A DNA stretch of 64,000 bases from Heliocidaris tuberculata (lineage: Eukaryota > Echinodermata > Echinoidea > Camarodonta > Echinometridae), in contig CM046838.1 in assembly GCA_025618425.1 (NCBI GenBank), positions 21,399,211-21,463,210 on the forward strand. Direction: 5' to 3'. Numbering within the stretch: position 1 is the first letter of the stretch; each line of letters opens with the position of its first letter. The translations under genes were made by a program, and so were the position numbers. This document shows positions 1 through 12,339 of the stretch, in pieces. The notes under the pieces are model-generated. The model made no database searches. It was not told the DNA's origin and saw nothing but the letters and a program-made list of their open reading frames with translations.

Positions 1-698
1 CCTGTGACATCGAACATGAAATGCAAACTCCAGAGCCTGATGTTTGCTGAGCAAATCGTGACGTTCTGATTTAGATGGTCATCATTTATTTACGTAGGTT
101 ATGAGCGTGCGAGTGTCATACCCATCAAAATAGCAATAAAACGCACACTTTGGTAGCCCAGCTCGTCCGCCCATGGCAAGTTTCAGCGATAAAAAAAGTA
201 TCCATTAATGAAATTGTATCAGCTTTCATTCGCCTCTACAGTAAGAGTAAAAACACAAGTAAATGGATATCAATTGAGTAACTGGGTAATAGATTATTCT
301 GTAATAGGTGAGAAGATAAGGAAAGAAGAGAGAGAGAGAGAGAGAGAGAGGGGGGGATAGATAAAGTATTGCTTTCACAAGATTTTGGGGTGCTCATATG
401 ATCTATTCATAGCCACAAGGACACTAAAGACTATGAGTTAATGCACTATCATGTGACAGGATAATTGTGAACACCCTTCTTGCACTCAGCAGCAGTATGC
501 CATGAAGTCTGCTTTATGCATTATTCTTTTCAATTTGAGAACTCTTCTTTTTTTCTTCCCAAAAGAGAGATATCGTCATCCTCATGCCTGTGGGCCCTAT
601 ATACATTTCCGTTTTGGAGATTGGTCAGTTCTCACAATGAACCAGAATAGGTCACATTTCTCAAAGGTAGTAATTCTCCACACATACACACACTATGA
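1..698. other. Intergenic, with GA microsatellite
   Basis: I see no coding exon here. A (GA)n run at about 325-351 runs into seven G's. The short ORF at 502-705 has no splice context or recognisable motif and is probably chance. Confidence 0.6.
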
Positions 699-774
699 TT
701 GTTGAGAGCCAGTAGGGCTTTAAAGCTGTGTTAATAGATTATATGTGTTTATGCCCTTCTGGCTCCCAGCAGAT
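699..774. mobile_element. GAGCCAGAAGGG hairpin element, copy 1
   Basis: Left arm GTTGAGAGCCAGTAGGGC and right arm GCCCTTCTGGCTCCCAGCAG are inverted and separated by an AT-rich loop containing TTAATAG. This is the same ~70-bp hairpin as at 12055, 12151, 26032, 32294 and 55033. It has no coding capacity. Dispersal, constant size and terminal inverted symmetry point to a very short MITE. A structured RNA family is the alternative. Confidence 0.65.
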
Positions 775-802
775 CTACATGTAGGCTTGCTGTGATACTG
801 AG

Positions 803-1310
803 TTAAGACAGGACCAGGGGTACCCAATGCTGAAACAATGTTAGTTCATTTAAAAGATCATGATTTTATTAGAAGAAAATCATCTGCCTTAAATTTTTTT
901 TTAAATTCGTGTTGCCAGAAAATCCCCGAAATATGGTAAGATTTCAGGATATTTTGGCCCCTCAGCTGTGTCCCAATTTCAGCTAGGTAACCACAATGAC
1001 GTCAAAGTGGTTACCTTGTCGCGCAATTATAGCAAAATACGCGCAAGGTGTAATGCATTTTGTACAGTGTAGCGCGCAACACATCTGCAATACGCGAACC
1101 TGGGTAACCACTTTGACGTCATTGTGGTTACCCAGCTGAAATTGGGACACAGCTGAGGGGCCAAAATATACCATATTTCGGAGATTTTTCTGGCAACACG
1201 AATTTTTAAAAAACTTAAGGCAGATGATTTTCTGCTAATAAAATCATGATCTTTTATATGAACTAACATTGTTTCAGCATTGGGTACCCTCTTTAAGACA
1301 GGACCAGAGG
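803..1310. mobile_element. Long palindromic foldback element with two CRE octamers
   Basis: The left part (816-1017) is repeated as its reverse complement in the right part (1104-1295), from TACCCAATGCTGAAACAATG to CATTGTTTCAGCATTGGGTA, with good identity through the GGCCCCTCAGCTGTGTCCC segment. Each arm also holds a smaller inverted repeat GGTAACCAC..GTGGTTACC around a perfect TGACGTCA (997-1004 and 1114-1121). The spacer is CpG-rich (GCGCGCAAC). The direct repeat TTAAGACAGGACCAG lies at both outer ends (803-817, 1293-1307) and may be a long target-site duplication. The minus-strand ORFs here are products of the arms, not genes. Confidence 0.8.
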
Positions 1311-2472
1311 TCCAATACTGTAGGGACAGTTTCAGTCCATCAGCTCATGCCCCATAAAGACTACAGATTTTTTTTTTTTATCTTACCTAATAATATTTAG
1401 GATACTAGTGTATTCAGTTAGTTTCTTATCAGGATATTTGTATGTCTTATTTTAGCTCACTATGTTAAACTAAATGGTATTGTAATGGGAATATCTAAAA
1501 ATATTGCACAAACTGAATTTGCAAATACTTCAAGACTCTGCAAATTTACAAAAAGAGGTCCATGCCTTCTAGAAACCTTTGCGTTTCCCCTTCATTTGGA
1601 AAGCAAAATTGAATAATTATGAAATGATGTACAAATATGCAAAATGACTTATGCTATCAAGTTCAATATTTTTTCAGCTTGATCAAAAGTAGGTTTTACA
1701 GAGAAGATCGCACTGCCTATCTTGCTTAATGCTAATGAGCCATAATTCCATGCAGTTATTACCAATTTATCATAGACGTTCCCAGATGTTGCAATTTGAT
1801 TGTTATTATTGTTATTGATATCACAGGATGAAGAGAAGATGAAATTAGCTGTCCAGAAATTATCTGAAAAAATGACTTATGAGGGATGTATTATCAAGGG
1901 GGCTGTCTAGTATGCCTGCTCATGTTTTAGCCATTGAAGATTTTATAACTCTCCCTCAGGAACTATATTTTATAGATTTGCCATTTTATGGAGTTTCATA
2001 TCTGCTGATTGCCTTTTATATACTTCTTTATTTTTCTTCAGTTGCCACTCCCTTTCTCTTTTGTTTTCTTTCTCTTTTTCCTTTTTTTCCCCCTCAATAG
2101 TTGTGAGGCTCTGTCATCCATTACTACACCTGTATAATCTTTCTCCTTTATTTCTTTTATTTGTCTGGGACATTTCCTGTTCTTGCCCTCTTTTTTTCCC
2201 CTCTCTCTCTGTCATCTTGTTCATATTTCATTTGTTTATACATTTTCTTGTGTGGAATCCAATAAGTGAATTAGCCCCCCCCCCCCCCTGCTCTTTTCTC
2301 CCTTTCCACCATTTTGTCATCATGAATCATTACTCGTATCATGTTGCAGCGATATTGCACCTCAAAGTCTGGCCATGAAAATTATTGCTGACTTCACACA
2401 TACATATGTGGGTGTGGTGTTAGTGGAAGATTTGTTCTAAATATTTGATTTAAAAACATATATATCAGACTG
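1311..2472. other. Intergenic, pyrimidine-rich
   Basis: No exon is seen. The + strand is strongly pyrimidine-rich at 2025-2310 and includes a poly(C) run at about 2275-2288. The ORFs at 1879-2378 are low-complexity products of this bias. Confidence 0.6.
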
Positions 2473-2620
2473 AGGTCCTCTTGCATAAAATAGTTGCGAT
2501 TAAACGCAACTCAAAAAATTAAACGCAACTCCATTTTCAACCAACCAGGATCGCGTATTTGGGACTTGCGTTTGATTTTTTGAGTTGCGTTTAATGGCAA
2601 CTTTTTATGCAAGAGGGCCT
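2473..2620. mobile_element. 148-bp foldback element
   Basis: The left arm begins AGGTCCTCTTGCATAAAA and the right arm ends TTTTATGCAAGAGGGCCT. The inverted match continues inward through TTAAACGCAACTCAAAAAAT, giving arms of about 56 bp at high identity around a ~35-bp loop. Within each arm TTAAACGCAA occurs twice. It is non-coding. Size and symmetry fit a MITE; the superfamily is undetermined because no clear target duplication is visible. Confidence 0.75.
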
Positions 2621-5600
2621 AAAAAACCCAATTTTGTCTGTTATTGATTAGTTTCTTTTTTTTTTTGTATTCATTTTGCCATATACATACTGTGGATGCC
2701 TAATCTTAGTGTTTATCTTTTTTTAGGTGGCAGTAGTAATGAGAATTAAAAGAAATTATGTTAGGATATTATAGCTCTAAGATGTTTTTTATTCAGCAAT
2801 TTAATTCTTGATTTGCATATTACTCTGATAAAAGAGTAGGAAATAATGATATCACTGAATTTGTGTGTGTGCACAACAATACATTTTTGCAAAATGATAA
2901 ATACCACCTAAAGATGAAAAAAAAAAAACAGGATCTATTTAATTACCAGATTGTTCTTGTACGTTCCAAGCTTATTAATTTACATGGAGAGGAATAATTT
3001 GAATAGTGTCTTTTGCTTATTTTATTAGTCTAGCAATGTTGTAGTCAAACATAAGTTATATTGATATATAACCATGCACACTTATGATTATTGCAGAAAC
3101 CTCTGTTAGGGGCATCAGAATTATCACTGTTTTCATCGCAATGTCTTTTTCATTTTGATATGGCTCATTGAAAATAAGAAGGATTACACTGTTGGTTTAG
3201 CATCCAGGCTAAATGCACTTAAGCAGAATAACTGCTTACATTTCATCAGACGCGGAGGTCTTTATACGGCATGAAATGTTTTTTTGACGTATCACTCAAA
3301 TCATAACATTGGTATTCAGACAAATATTATTCTACCCTTCTACCAGGGGAGAGTCATGGTCTCAGGTGCAGCGACGCGCGCAAACTTCTCAAATCCTCCG
3401 ATTGTCTCTTGCGATCGTCAGGAAAGAAGGCGATGGCATCCTTTACACATGCCTTCTTCACCTTTGGTATTAATTACAAGAATTACACGGGACATGGAGG
3501 TTACTCCGATTGCCCTGAATGCCCTCTCTGTCGTTACATTTGAGGTTGGGAGTGTCGCGTTGCACGGGTGTTATTCAGAAGTTTCTGGAGACTAAAGCGT
3601 GGAGGTGGGATGCGGATATGATCCTGTTGCATCCAAGGGCAAGACCAGGAGATGTTTATGATTCTCCTCATTCTCAGGTCACTCTCTTCTTCTCTTTGCT
3701 TTTTTAAAAAACAGAGTGAAATTGGGCGGGTTCATTGAAGGTCCTTTCGATAGATTTCAGAACTCTGCGGTGATTTGGAAATCAAGGTTAAGGGTCTTTC
3801 AATGTCACCATCTCAAATTTAAAGTATACATTTACCTGCTATTACCATTCAAACCTCCTCCCCTGCAGCCTTAATGGAGTATTCTTGGCTTTGAAATGTC
3901 AATTTCCTAAAAGCTGAGTGGTACTTGCGTAATGTAATGTCAGGAAACCTGAAGTCCTTTGAATGCATCCTGCAAATGGGTGCCTTCATTACTTTAAAGT
4001 GTTCAATTCAAAGACTTTTTTGATAAGGGTGTCCCCATGAGAAAGTTGTCTCATGTGGCACAAAATGTAATCATTCAGTGAGTGGGGTTACAAATTTCAG
4101 AATAATCATTGCATCATTGTTCAGAGCTCCCCTGATAAATAAATTCAACCATCAGAGGGGTTAATTGGTCTAGACAACCGTGTAAGGAGATCTTCCAGAC
4201 TTGAAGATTGTGGCAGAGCAACTACTTTGTTCATCTTGATAAATGCATGTGCATCCCAAGTGAATACATTCGAGCATTCAAACAGTTATAAAATAGACAC
4301 AACAAGAGACCCCGAGAGTCTGGTGGCGGCCTCACGTCTGGGGGAACTAGACCTTTACCAGGGATAGGGTTACCTTAGAATGGTTTACATCGTCTTCTTG
4401 TAAAGCTCGAGTATCCCCAAGGTAAGGGTTCACTGAGAAATGGCACCCGTCTTTCTCAGCTGACACAGAAGCTGTTGAAATGCATTCGTGTTGAACTAAT
4501 TAATGCGTCATTAGTTTAAAGAGATCATTCACGACAACCGAGTCTGTTGCACACCTCACTTTCAACTTCAATAACAGTAATTAATTTTTCTATTGTAAAG
4601 CATTTTACCCCTACTTTTTTCCTTTCTTCTCTCTATCTCTCACTGTCTCTCTTTTTTATCTGTATTAGTCATTTGCTCATATTATACTCATAATCCCTTT
4701 CTCATGTCTTGTAGTCTTCATTCTTGCATAAACTTATATCATGTCTTGAAAATCAGTCTTGCTGCATTCGGATACATATTTTATTTTTGTGCAGGTCGTA
4801 TTCTTGAAATGATTAGCAATTATTTTTTTGAAAATAAAAGTTATACAGTCGCCAATTTCAAGAATTACTTCATTCTGTAGTTCAGAACATCTTTATCTTT
4901 GATGAGTTAAGACTGCTGTTTGTATTATCAGTGTAACCTGCTCATTCAGCTGTTGGGGCAGTTGGTAAGTCCATTAATCTTGTCTTCTCCGGTAATAACA
5001 CATAGATGTTCTCCTCCAATGTGCAGTTGTTAAGACGATTAATCTTGGCTCTCCAGTAATCACACACTTATATGTTAGCCTGATGTGCAGTTGTTAGATT
5101 AATTCATCATGCTTTCTCTGCTAATAGCATCTGGATCTGCCTTTATCCTATGTGTCCGAAACATGATGAGCTTGTCATTGGAAATTCTCATCATTCCTCA
5201 AGAGAGCAGTTTTCTTCCTTTAGAAAATGTCTGGAGATATCTGTGTTGAGGTAGTCTTGCTGCCTGGAATTGATTGAAAATTGATTCTTACAGAATCATA
5301 CAAGCTTACGTTAGATGTTCAGAACTGCAAAATGAATGATTTCTGCCAACTGATTTTGGTAGGAAAAGCTCGATAGATGAGTAAGGGAAGATAAGAAAAT
5401 CAAGCTAGCAGTACTGACTCATATGTATTGCATATACAGTCGTTTTTGCACAATTTCTGCTTTTTGACGAATGTGATTTCCAGCTCGTTTTTGTTCGTTT
5501 CCAATTTTATGAAATGTTGACTTTATGCTATGCATTTGTTTTGTAAAACAAACAGGATCAGCCTTCTCCCTGCATGTTTCATTGTTTTTCAATAAACCAT

Positions 5601-6203
5601 TTCCATACAATTTCAATAGTTTATTTGTAGTTGGCTGGTCCAGACAACTCATCTGCTGCATGATTAAAAAGTTGAATTGATTTCAGCAACTTTATTTTCA
5701 TCCCCATACAAATAGTGAAACAATCCAAAGAGCAGTGCCCACAGTGCCTCATTTCTACCATTTGATGACCATTATATTTGCCTGAAAAAGGGAATGGATT
5801 GCAATGAGTATGACAATTCAAGAGAGGCCTGTTCACACTGCAGTGTGATATTCTTTTTGTACTCTCAGAATGAATTTGAGAATTCCCTTGGTGCTTGAAG
5901 CTTAGAAGATTTCAAGTTCATTGGGATATCAAACCAATGCTATGCAGATGTGAGCCTGATCGGTTAAGAGTAGGCATTTTGTCTGTCCGTGACATTGAAT
6001 TATGGATTATAATTTTAGTAGGCGACCATGGCAATCAAATTTTATCGAATTTCAACTCCTTCAGTGATGCCCTTCACAATGAAACTAAAAAATAGCTCTC
6101 TTCAATTAAATACTATGCAGGCCTCAAACTTTCAAAATTTCTCAAATGTCTGTCCGTGACTAACCGATCGTGCTCATGTAGTAAAAAAAGCTGTGTACGT
6201 GAT
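2621..6203. other. Intergenic, no gene recognised
   Basis: No exon is supported. A more GC-rich patch at 3250-3690 (ORFs 3284-3595 and 3519-3707) has no recognisable motif. The diverged tandem repeat at 4950-5130 is listed separately. Confidence 0.5.
4950..5130 (+). repeat. Diverged ~75-bp tandem repeat, about 2.5 units
   Basis: Successive units share GCAGTTGTTA, GATTAATCTTG and CTCTCCAGTAATCACACA-like blocks, seen from about 4957, 5022 and 5088. Units have drifted and carry small indels, so the repeat looks old. Confidence 0.5.
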
Positions 6204-6354
6204 GATCTGCTGAGGGCCAGAATGCTGTTAACCCCTTCAATACTGAATTTTTTCATTCCCATTGGCTCAATACAGGATTCACTTGGTTCCCGGTGGACAA
6301 TGGGTTAACTCATATCCTACATTAATGCTCTTCTTCGTGAAGCTCTCAGCAGGC
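6204..6354. mobile_element. Hairpin element copy split by a TTAA element
   Basis: The left arm (CTGCTGAGGGCCAGAATGCTG, 6207-6227) and right arm (TTAATGCTCTTCTTCGTGAAGCTCTCAGCAG, ending at 6351) are those of the GAGCCAGAAGGG hairpin family. They are pushed apart by the 81-bp TTAA-bounded element at 6228-6308. Flanking hairpin sequence resumes soon after the second TTAA. The arms are more diverged than in the copies at 12151 and 55033. Confidence 0.55.
6228..6308. mobile_element. 81-bp TTAA-bounded miniature element
   Basis: Bounded by TTAACCCCTTC and CAATGGGTTAA. The interior TCATTCCCATTGGCTCAATACAG is nearly the same as that of the 80-bp element at 32056-32135. TTAA target duplications with CCC-type ends are characteristic of the piggyBac superfamily, so this may be a much reduced piggyBac-type derivative. 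The superfamily is inferred from the ends only. Confidence 0.6.
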
Positions 6355-9300
6355 AATATCAGTGCTTTGCAACACATAATAGTTTGATATGGCTCAGTTT
6401 GATGTATCCTATATCTCACCTTTAGGAAGAGAACTACAGTGGGGTTTTTTCTATCTTGCATGATCACAAGGGAAAGTTTCATTATATGATCAACAGCACT
6501 TGTGAGAATGGCACATGCTTCATCAGCAGCTGCATCTTGGTCAATATCCTACACTATAAACCAGTTGTGTAACTTCAGCCCTGGACCAAACACTCCACTT
6601 ACACCTAACCCTAAACCTATCCTAAAATGCAGTTGCAACCCTCTCTCAGCCTAACTTTACATCTTCCATGAAATAAATCCTGGAGCAGTTTTCGTCAGAG
6701 CAAATTTCAGAGCACCGTGAAAACTACAATCTCATCCATGAGAACATGCCTTCATCCTCTGATTGATGCAGGTATCAAATCACTGCCCGGGTGCAAATAA
6801 AGAGCAAACCAAATTAGGTTTAGGAGCCCTCTCGATGACACCCTCATCGTCAACAGCATCTATTTCCCCTCGTCCACTCTTTAAGCCATAACCAATGTCA
6901 AGCTTATAAAATCATTCTAGGATTTCGAGTTAAAGCGCGGAAGTAATCGCCCAGCTGATTCAAGGCAAATTGTATCGTGTTCACAGGTGATTTCAGGCAA
7001 CATCCCAAGCCCTAGCAGTTTTCAGTTAATTTGAAGTGTTTACCTCTGACTCGATGAAAGCTTCTATAGGTAATGCCCTTTATTTTACATAACTGCTGTT
7101 CAACATATTCAGTGAACACGGAAATGGCTAAATTGTTTGTAACCTACCTTATCTCTTTGTTTGCCACACAAATCCTCTTCTATGAGATTTGTGTGTAGAG
7201 TCAGTGCCAAATGGCACAGTGGCACAGTAAGTGTTTTAATACATAAACGGTTCAAAACAAATGATCGTTGATCAAAATTTATTATAGGAAATTTTCCATT
7301 TGTTCCTCTTTCCGTCTCTCTCTCTCTCTCTCTCATATCTTATCTCTTTGAACTCTCTCCTATGAAATTCTTAAAAGGAACATGATGCAAGCATCAAATT
7401 TTACTGACAATCTCCCCACCCTCTCTCTCTCTCTCTCTCTCTCTCTATGCTCCCTTTCCTTTATTCTCCTGAGAAACTATTTGATGCCTTTCTGTGTCTG
7501 CTTCTTGCATTCAATTTCCCATTAGCATGCTGAAACAGGACGGCAGCATCTCTGCATGGACAAGCGAGGGCGTCAAAATAAACAAAAGTGGCTTGAATTG
7601 GTAATAGGGTTAAGATGGAGGTGTGAGAGGAATTTTCGCGGGTATGCGCTGGACTGAAGCAAGAATAAGTGTTGAAAAGCGTTTCATATCTTCGTTAGAT
7701 AGCAGTATTGCAATGTTTATATTCAAGAGAAGTAATTTTGTGCTCTTGGGGTAATGATTGGAAGGTGTTTCAAAATTTTCTTTGGATGGTTGTACGGCAC
7801 AAGCTCCAGCGATAATTGCTCCGTTGTCAATTCTGCTCATTAACCAATTTATAAACTTCAATCAAACACACTAGACCAAACCCTAACCCTATCACTGAAC
7901 TAACACCAAACCCAACTGCAAGCCTAAACAAAGACCTATGTTTTTTATGAAATAAAACACAGAGATATTGTCCCTGGAGCTACTGTTGAGCTCCAGACAG
8001 AAGGCTGGAAAGAGTATTATATCTACTTTAGATAGTAGTATTGCAATTCTTTTTTTTTTTCATGAGAAACACTGTTGTACTTTTGGAGCAACGATTTTGA
8101 GGTGTTTTGAAGGCTTCTCGGTATGGCTTTCAACTAGGATGGATAGATGTGGATGTGTTCTTTTTATCTAAGTAGCTATGATTGCTTACCTCGGAAATAT
8201 TTGAATTAAATCTTTGGATTTGATAATGTTTTAGGCCAAGGGGGTTTGGGAAGATGGATTAATTCCTTTTGCCCTTTTTTCCCTTTCATTTCATAGTTTT
8301 TTCTCTCCCTCTGTGTCTGTCTGTCTGTCTGTCTGTTTCCTTGTACCCCCCTTTCTCTCTTTCTCTCTTTCTCTCTTTCTCTCTCACAATTTTCACCCCC
8401 TCTCTTCCTCTGTCTCTCACTCTCGCTGTCTCATTCCCTTCTCATTATCTTGCCAATCTCGTTGATAGCTATGAGGGGATTCACACTAATGTATCTCATG
8501 GTGATTTGGGGGTAATACTGAAACATGAGCCGTTATCCTGCAACAACAAATGTTCCTCATATCTTTTTAAAGATATACCGGTAATTACAGTGAAAAATGC
8601 AAAGAAAGTAAGATAGATAAGCTAGAAAAGTTTATGTATTATCTCTTCAATCATTGCATGTACTTTTGCCTATTATAAAGAAAAAAAAAGAAAATGAAAG
8701 GAGAAGGGAAAAGAAAGGAAAACAAAATGGCAGGTGCGCTTGATTACTTCAATCTATCTAGGCGCTATGAAGGAGACAATTCGGTCGGCTATCTAAGCGT
8801 TATCAAATTAAGCGCGTCATTGCGCAGACATGAGCAGAACGTGTCAATTTGTTGAGCATGACATGATAATGTGATGTACTTTCAATTTAGCATCCCTTGT
8901 TTTGACATCTTGCCTCACTCTATTCCCTCTTACATGGCAATTTCATGAATAACTTCTGGCATTAGCGTTTTCCTTCTTTCAAAGGCGTTGACGTAATGGT
9001 GTGAATGTATTACATTAAGGCCATTTGATATATTAAGGGCCTGCATTGAATAAACCTCTCTCATCCTTTTACAGTACTTTTGTAGGTGCCTATTAAGTTT
9101 TCTGTAATGAATAGTTGAATGGTGCATAGCAAACTTTAAAGAAAGTGGCTTTTTTGTATTAATTTCTCTACTTAGTTCTGCACAAATTAAGTGTATGACT
9201 TAAAATCTAATTCCTATAATAGAAAAATGATTACTTATCATACTTATCATATAGCTATAGAGTTTGAATACAGACAGTTGCATAATTGCCATTATAGAAT

Positions 9301-10704
9301 GAGGGGGAATGCTGTATGCATTTGGCATGGAAGACATTCAACATGGAATACTTTAATCTGTCTTGCCCAAAGCTTCCAGCAGTACCACATTATCCTTGAG
9401 CAAAAGTGGTTCATTTCAAATGGCAAATATACTTTCCCCTCTATCTCATATGATGCTGGTTACAGATTTAGCAAAGTAATCTTCTACCTAAAGATTATAT
9501 CAGTGGCTTTCAACTTTCGCCTGCACTTTTCCAAGACCATGGCTGTATGGGAGTTGATAAAAACCCAATCTGACATGCAAAAGGAACACATGTCTCCAAC
9601 CTAAGTGCATGGTCATTAAACCATAATTGCATTCTCATACGATTTGTAAGAACTCTTCAGCAGTTTCCCCTGCGTTGAACTTGCCTTTGCATTATTCCCT
9701 GTAAATTGGACATTAATTCTGAAAAGAAAATAATCATGTTACATTAAATGCAGAGTTTAGTGTCTGTTGAGTGGCAGAAAGGGATTAACTTATACAACTT
9801 TATATAAATTTACATTAATTCCCTTCTTACTTTCAGCAGGTTTGTAATTGAATCAACTGTGTAACCAATTTTTTTTCATCCAATTACAAGGAAGTAATTT
9901 GTGGGATGATAAGAAGAGCTAAAATACCATTTTCAGTTTCAAATTCTGGCTATTCCTTGTAATTGTGAAATCGAGAAATGTCATATTAATTTCTTTTAAA
10001 AACACACTCTGAGGAAAAAAGGCCTTGAGTTAGTTATTGAATTTAATGTTCGCTATCACAAAGCCTTCAAGATCATTTCATCTTTTTAAAGCCAGAAGGT
10101 GGTTCACTCTTTTAAAAAAAAGATATGAATTATCACCCATTCTAGCTAGTTTTAATGATGCATGCTGAGAGCAACACCCTTCTGCATGGATCTCAATAGA
10201 CGATATACATCACATGTATGAATGAAGAAGACTATAGTAGGTGATGCATTTTGATGTTTATCTGCTTTTCAAACACAGTGTTTAGGGCTCTAAACCAGCC
10301 ATGTAAACAGAATATGGAACATCTGCCCAGAAAATCGTTTTGGCTGTGGCAAACTAAATATATGCTTTGTGACAGATGTTAAGCGGTTGATTTATGTTAT
10401 CATGTGAAAATCATTCTTTGCGATATAATTTGTAGAGGAAGATGTAAAATGGTTTATATTATATTTCGTGAAATGCAAAGTATTCTAACTGAAGATAATT
10501 TATTGAATATCTTTATCAAGTTGAACTCATTCTTGCTGATAGTTAGTTGGCAGAAGGAGAAAATCATATATCATAGAGGTTGACAACCGAATAGACTGTT
10601 ATGAACTTCATTTAGTAAATCACTTTTAATAGCTTTTGCTGTAATCCACTTTTAATGACTTCTGCCGTAATTCACCATTCAACTCTGTGTCTGAGTCTTT
10701 ATAA
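6355..10704. other. Intergenic with microsatellites and diverged repeats
   Basis: No exon is supported. CT-rich microsatellites lie at about 7313-7333, 7421-7446 and 8318-8390, the last beginning with (CTGT)n. Degenerate CCCTAA-like stretches are at 6600-6625 and 7875-7895. The 137-codon open frame at 9191-9604 shows no family motif or codon pattern I can recognise. A decayed hairpin copy lies at about 10162-10206 (GCTGAGAGC..ACACCCTTCTG). Confidence 0.5.
7670..8135 (+). repeat. Diverged direct repeat, ~340 bp apart
   Basis: 7675-7790 and 8015-8130 share TTAGATAG.AGTATTGCAAT, then TGCTCTTGGGGTAATGATT versus TACTTTTGGAGCAACGATT, then GGTGTTT. The intervening 7850-7960 resembles 6555-6690 (AGACCAAACCCTAACCC and ATGAAATAAA blocks), suggesting a local low-copy repeat of unknown type. 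Confidence 0.45.
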
Positions 10705-10797
10705 TTAACCCTTTGGATACGATTTGATCTTGGTAGAACATGCATTTGCCATAGACTCGTGTCCGAGTTATTTCTGGCTTAGTATTGAAAGTGTTAA
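10705..10797. mobile_element. 93-bp TTAA-bounded miniature element
   Basis: The ends are TTAACCCTTTGGATACGA and GTATTGAAAGTGTTAA, with TTAA at both edges and an imperfect inverted repeat (CCCTTTG / GAAAGTG). The interior is different from the 80-bp pair at 6228 and 32056. Confidence 0.5.
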
Positions 10798-12054
10798 TAT
10801 GTTGTTCATCTCATCTTTCTTTGCTGGAAGAAGTTGATGACTTCTAGAGGCAAAAGTGATCAAAATATGAAAGTTTGTGATTTAGATATCAGTGCCCAAT
10901 AATATCTGCAAATAACGCAACTTTTTATAGTGCTGTGGAAACTCATATCATATTTCTGTCACACTGCATTTATTTAGACAAGAAATCCTTTGCTTACATA
11001 CTGCACTAATTATATTTTATTTTAGTTAGCATTATTAAGATTCTGGTTGAAATATGCTGAAAATACACCTTGTATACAACCAGAAAATGAAAAGAATTAC
11101 TGAGCTCAACATTTTGTTAAAAATTGTTGTATTCTATTTCAGGAAATTTGAAGCATTGTACAGGACAAAACCTTCTCTTACAGGGAAGAGAAAACATTCA
11201 CCTAATGTGATCTAGTGAAATATAACCATGTAGCGAACATGTGATATTGAATTAATGTCATCCAATATTGCCTGTGGTAATCCCTGTGAGACTGCCGAGA
11301 TCAAAGCATCACATGGCAAACTGTTGAAAACAAGATTTTGTTTATGTCCCGAGAGAAACTGTATTCTGCCGGGGATCGTGACATTTTACGTCTGGCCGAC
11401 GTGGGCCCCTGTTCAGGGTCATGGAATTTTTTTCACTTGAGTGGGTGATTTGAAACCAATCGTGCCGATTTTATGAAATTAAGTGCAGCGCAGCGAGAAT
11501 TTTGAGTCTGCGACAAGGAATAGGAGGGTGTAGAGATGGAGATGGTGGGAGCAAGAAAATGTAACCCTGGTGGGAGTTTGGCCATAAACTCAATTTTGGT
11601 TGATCCTGGGAAGAATTCCTGATGGGCTTCTGCAAAGAATGAGGATGCAATGTGGAATCAGAAGGGGGGGGGGGGGGGGGGGGGGGGAGTTCAAGGTTTG
11701 AAACAGAATTTTGAGAAATTTGAAGTAGTTGTGAAGATCTCTTTATATCCAGACTTGAGATGTCAAGAAGAATTCAGTAATTTCCCAGACAGGTAACATA
11801 ATGTTCCAAGCTGTTTTTTCATGTTTAAAATTCAATCTCTTTGAAATTCGTCTTCAACATTAAAGTTGAAATAAAATTGTGCAAACTAATACATTTGAAT
11901 TCATATTGCATCCACCTTATCTCATTGCTATGACGTAGTGTACTTTTTCCATTTCATCCCCTCGTTGTCATACCCAGCATCTATCAGTTAGATATTGTTT
12001 GATTGGGATCACGTTTCATCAGGTGCATTGTCATAAAGCACATGTTGAATATTG
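10798..12054. other. Intergenic with long poly(G)
   Basis: No exon is supported. An uninterrupted poly(G) run of more than 20 bases lies at about 11665-11687. The ORF at 11255-11440 is not recognised. Confidence 0.55.
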
Positions 12055-12132
12055 CATCTGTTTAGAGCCAGAAGGGTGTTAACTACAAGTTGAATGATAG
12101 CAGTTATCGGCCTTGTGGCTCTCAGCATATGA
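12055..12132. mobile_element. Hairpin element copy (first of a tandem pair)
   Basis: AGAGCCAGAAGGGTGTTAACT on the left pairs with GGCCTTGTGGCTCTCAGCA on the right. It is followed after about 20 bp by a second copy in the same orientation. Confidence 0.65.
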
Positions 12133-12150
12133 TTTGGTTATCTTATATTG

Positions 12151-12228
12151 TCTGTTTGGAGCCAGAAGGGCGTTAACTCACATATACATTTACACAGAGT
12201 TAATGCCCTTCTGGCTCTCAACAGATGA
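12151..12228. mobile_element. Hairpin element copy (second of the pair)
   Basis: One of the best-preserved copies. GGAGCCAGAAGGGCGTTAAC and GTTAATGCCCTTCTGGCTC form nearly complementary arms of about 20 bp around TCACATATACATTTACACAGA. TCTG and CAGATGAT flank the arms. Confidence 0.7.
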
Positions 12229-12339
12229 TATGTATTTCATCTATTGTATACATTATTGACATTGTCCACAACAGATATGAGCATTCAAGCTCATGTAGCC
12301 CAATGATACTATGTAGATGTGCTATTCCACACAATCAGA

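Noticed and set aside
983..1269. Two overlapping minus-strand ORFs
   Set aside because: They lie within the arms of the palindromic foldback element.
7866..7900. CCCTAACCCTA as interstitial telomere sequence
   Set aside because: Only two or three imperfect units occur, within a low-copy repeat also present near 6600.
9191..9604. 137-codon + strand ORF as a gene
   Set aside because: Its first start is not in a good context, composition matches random AT-rich DNA, and no family motif is seen.
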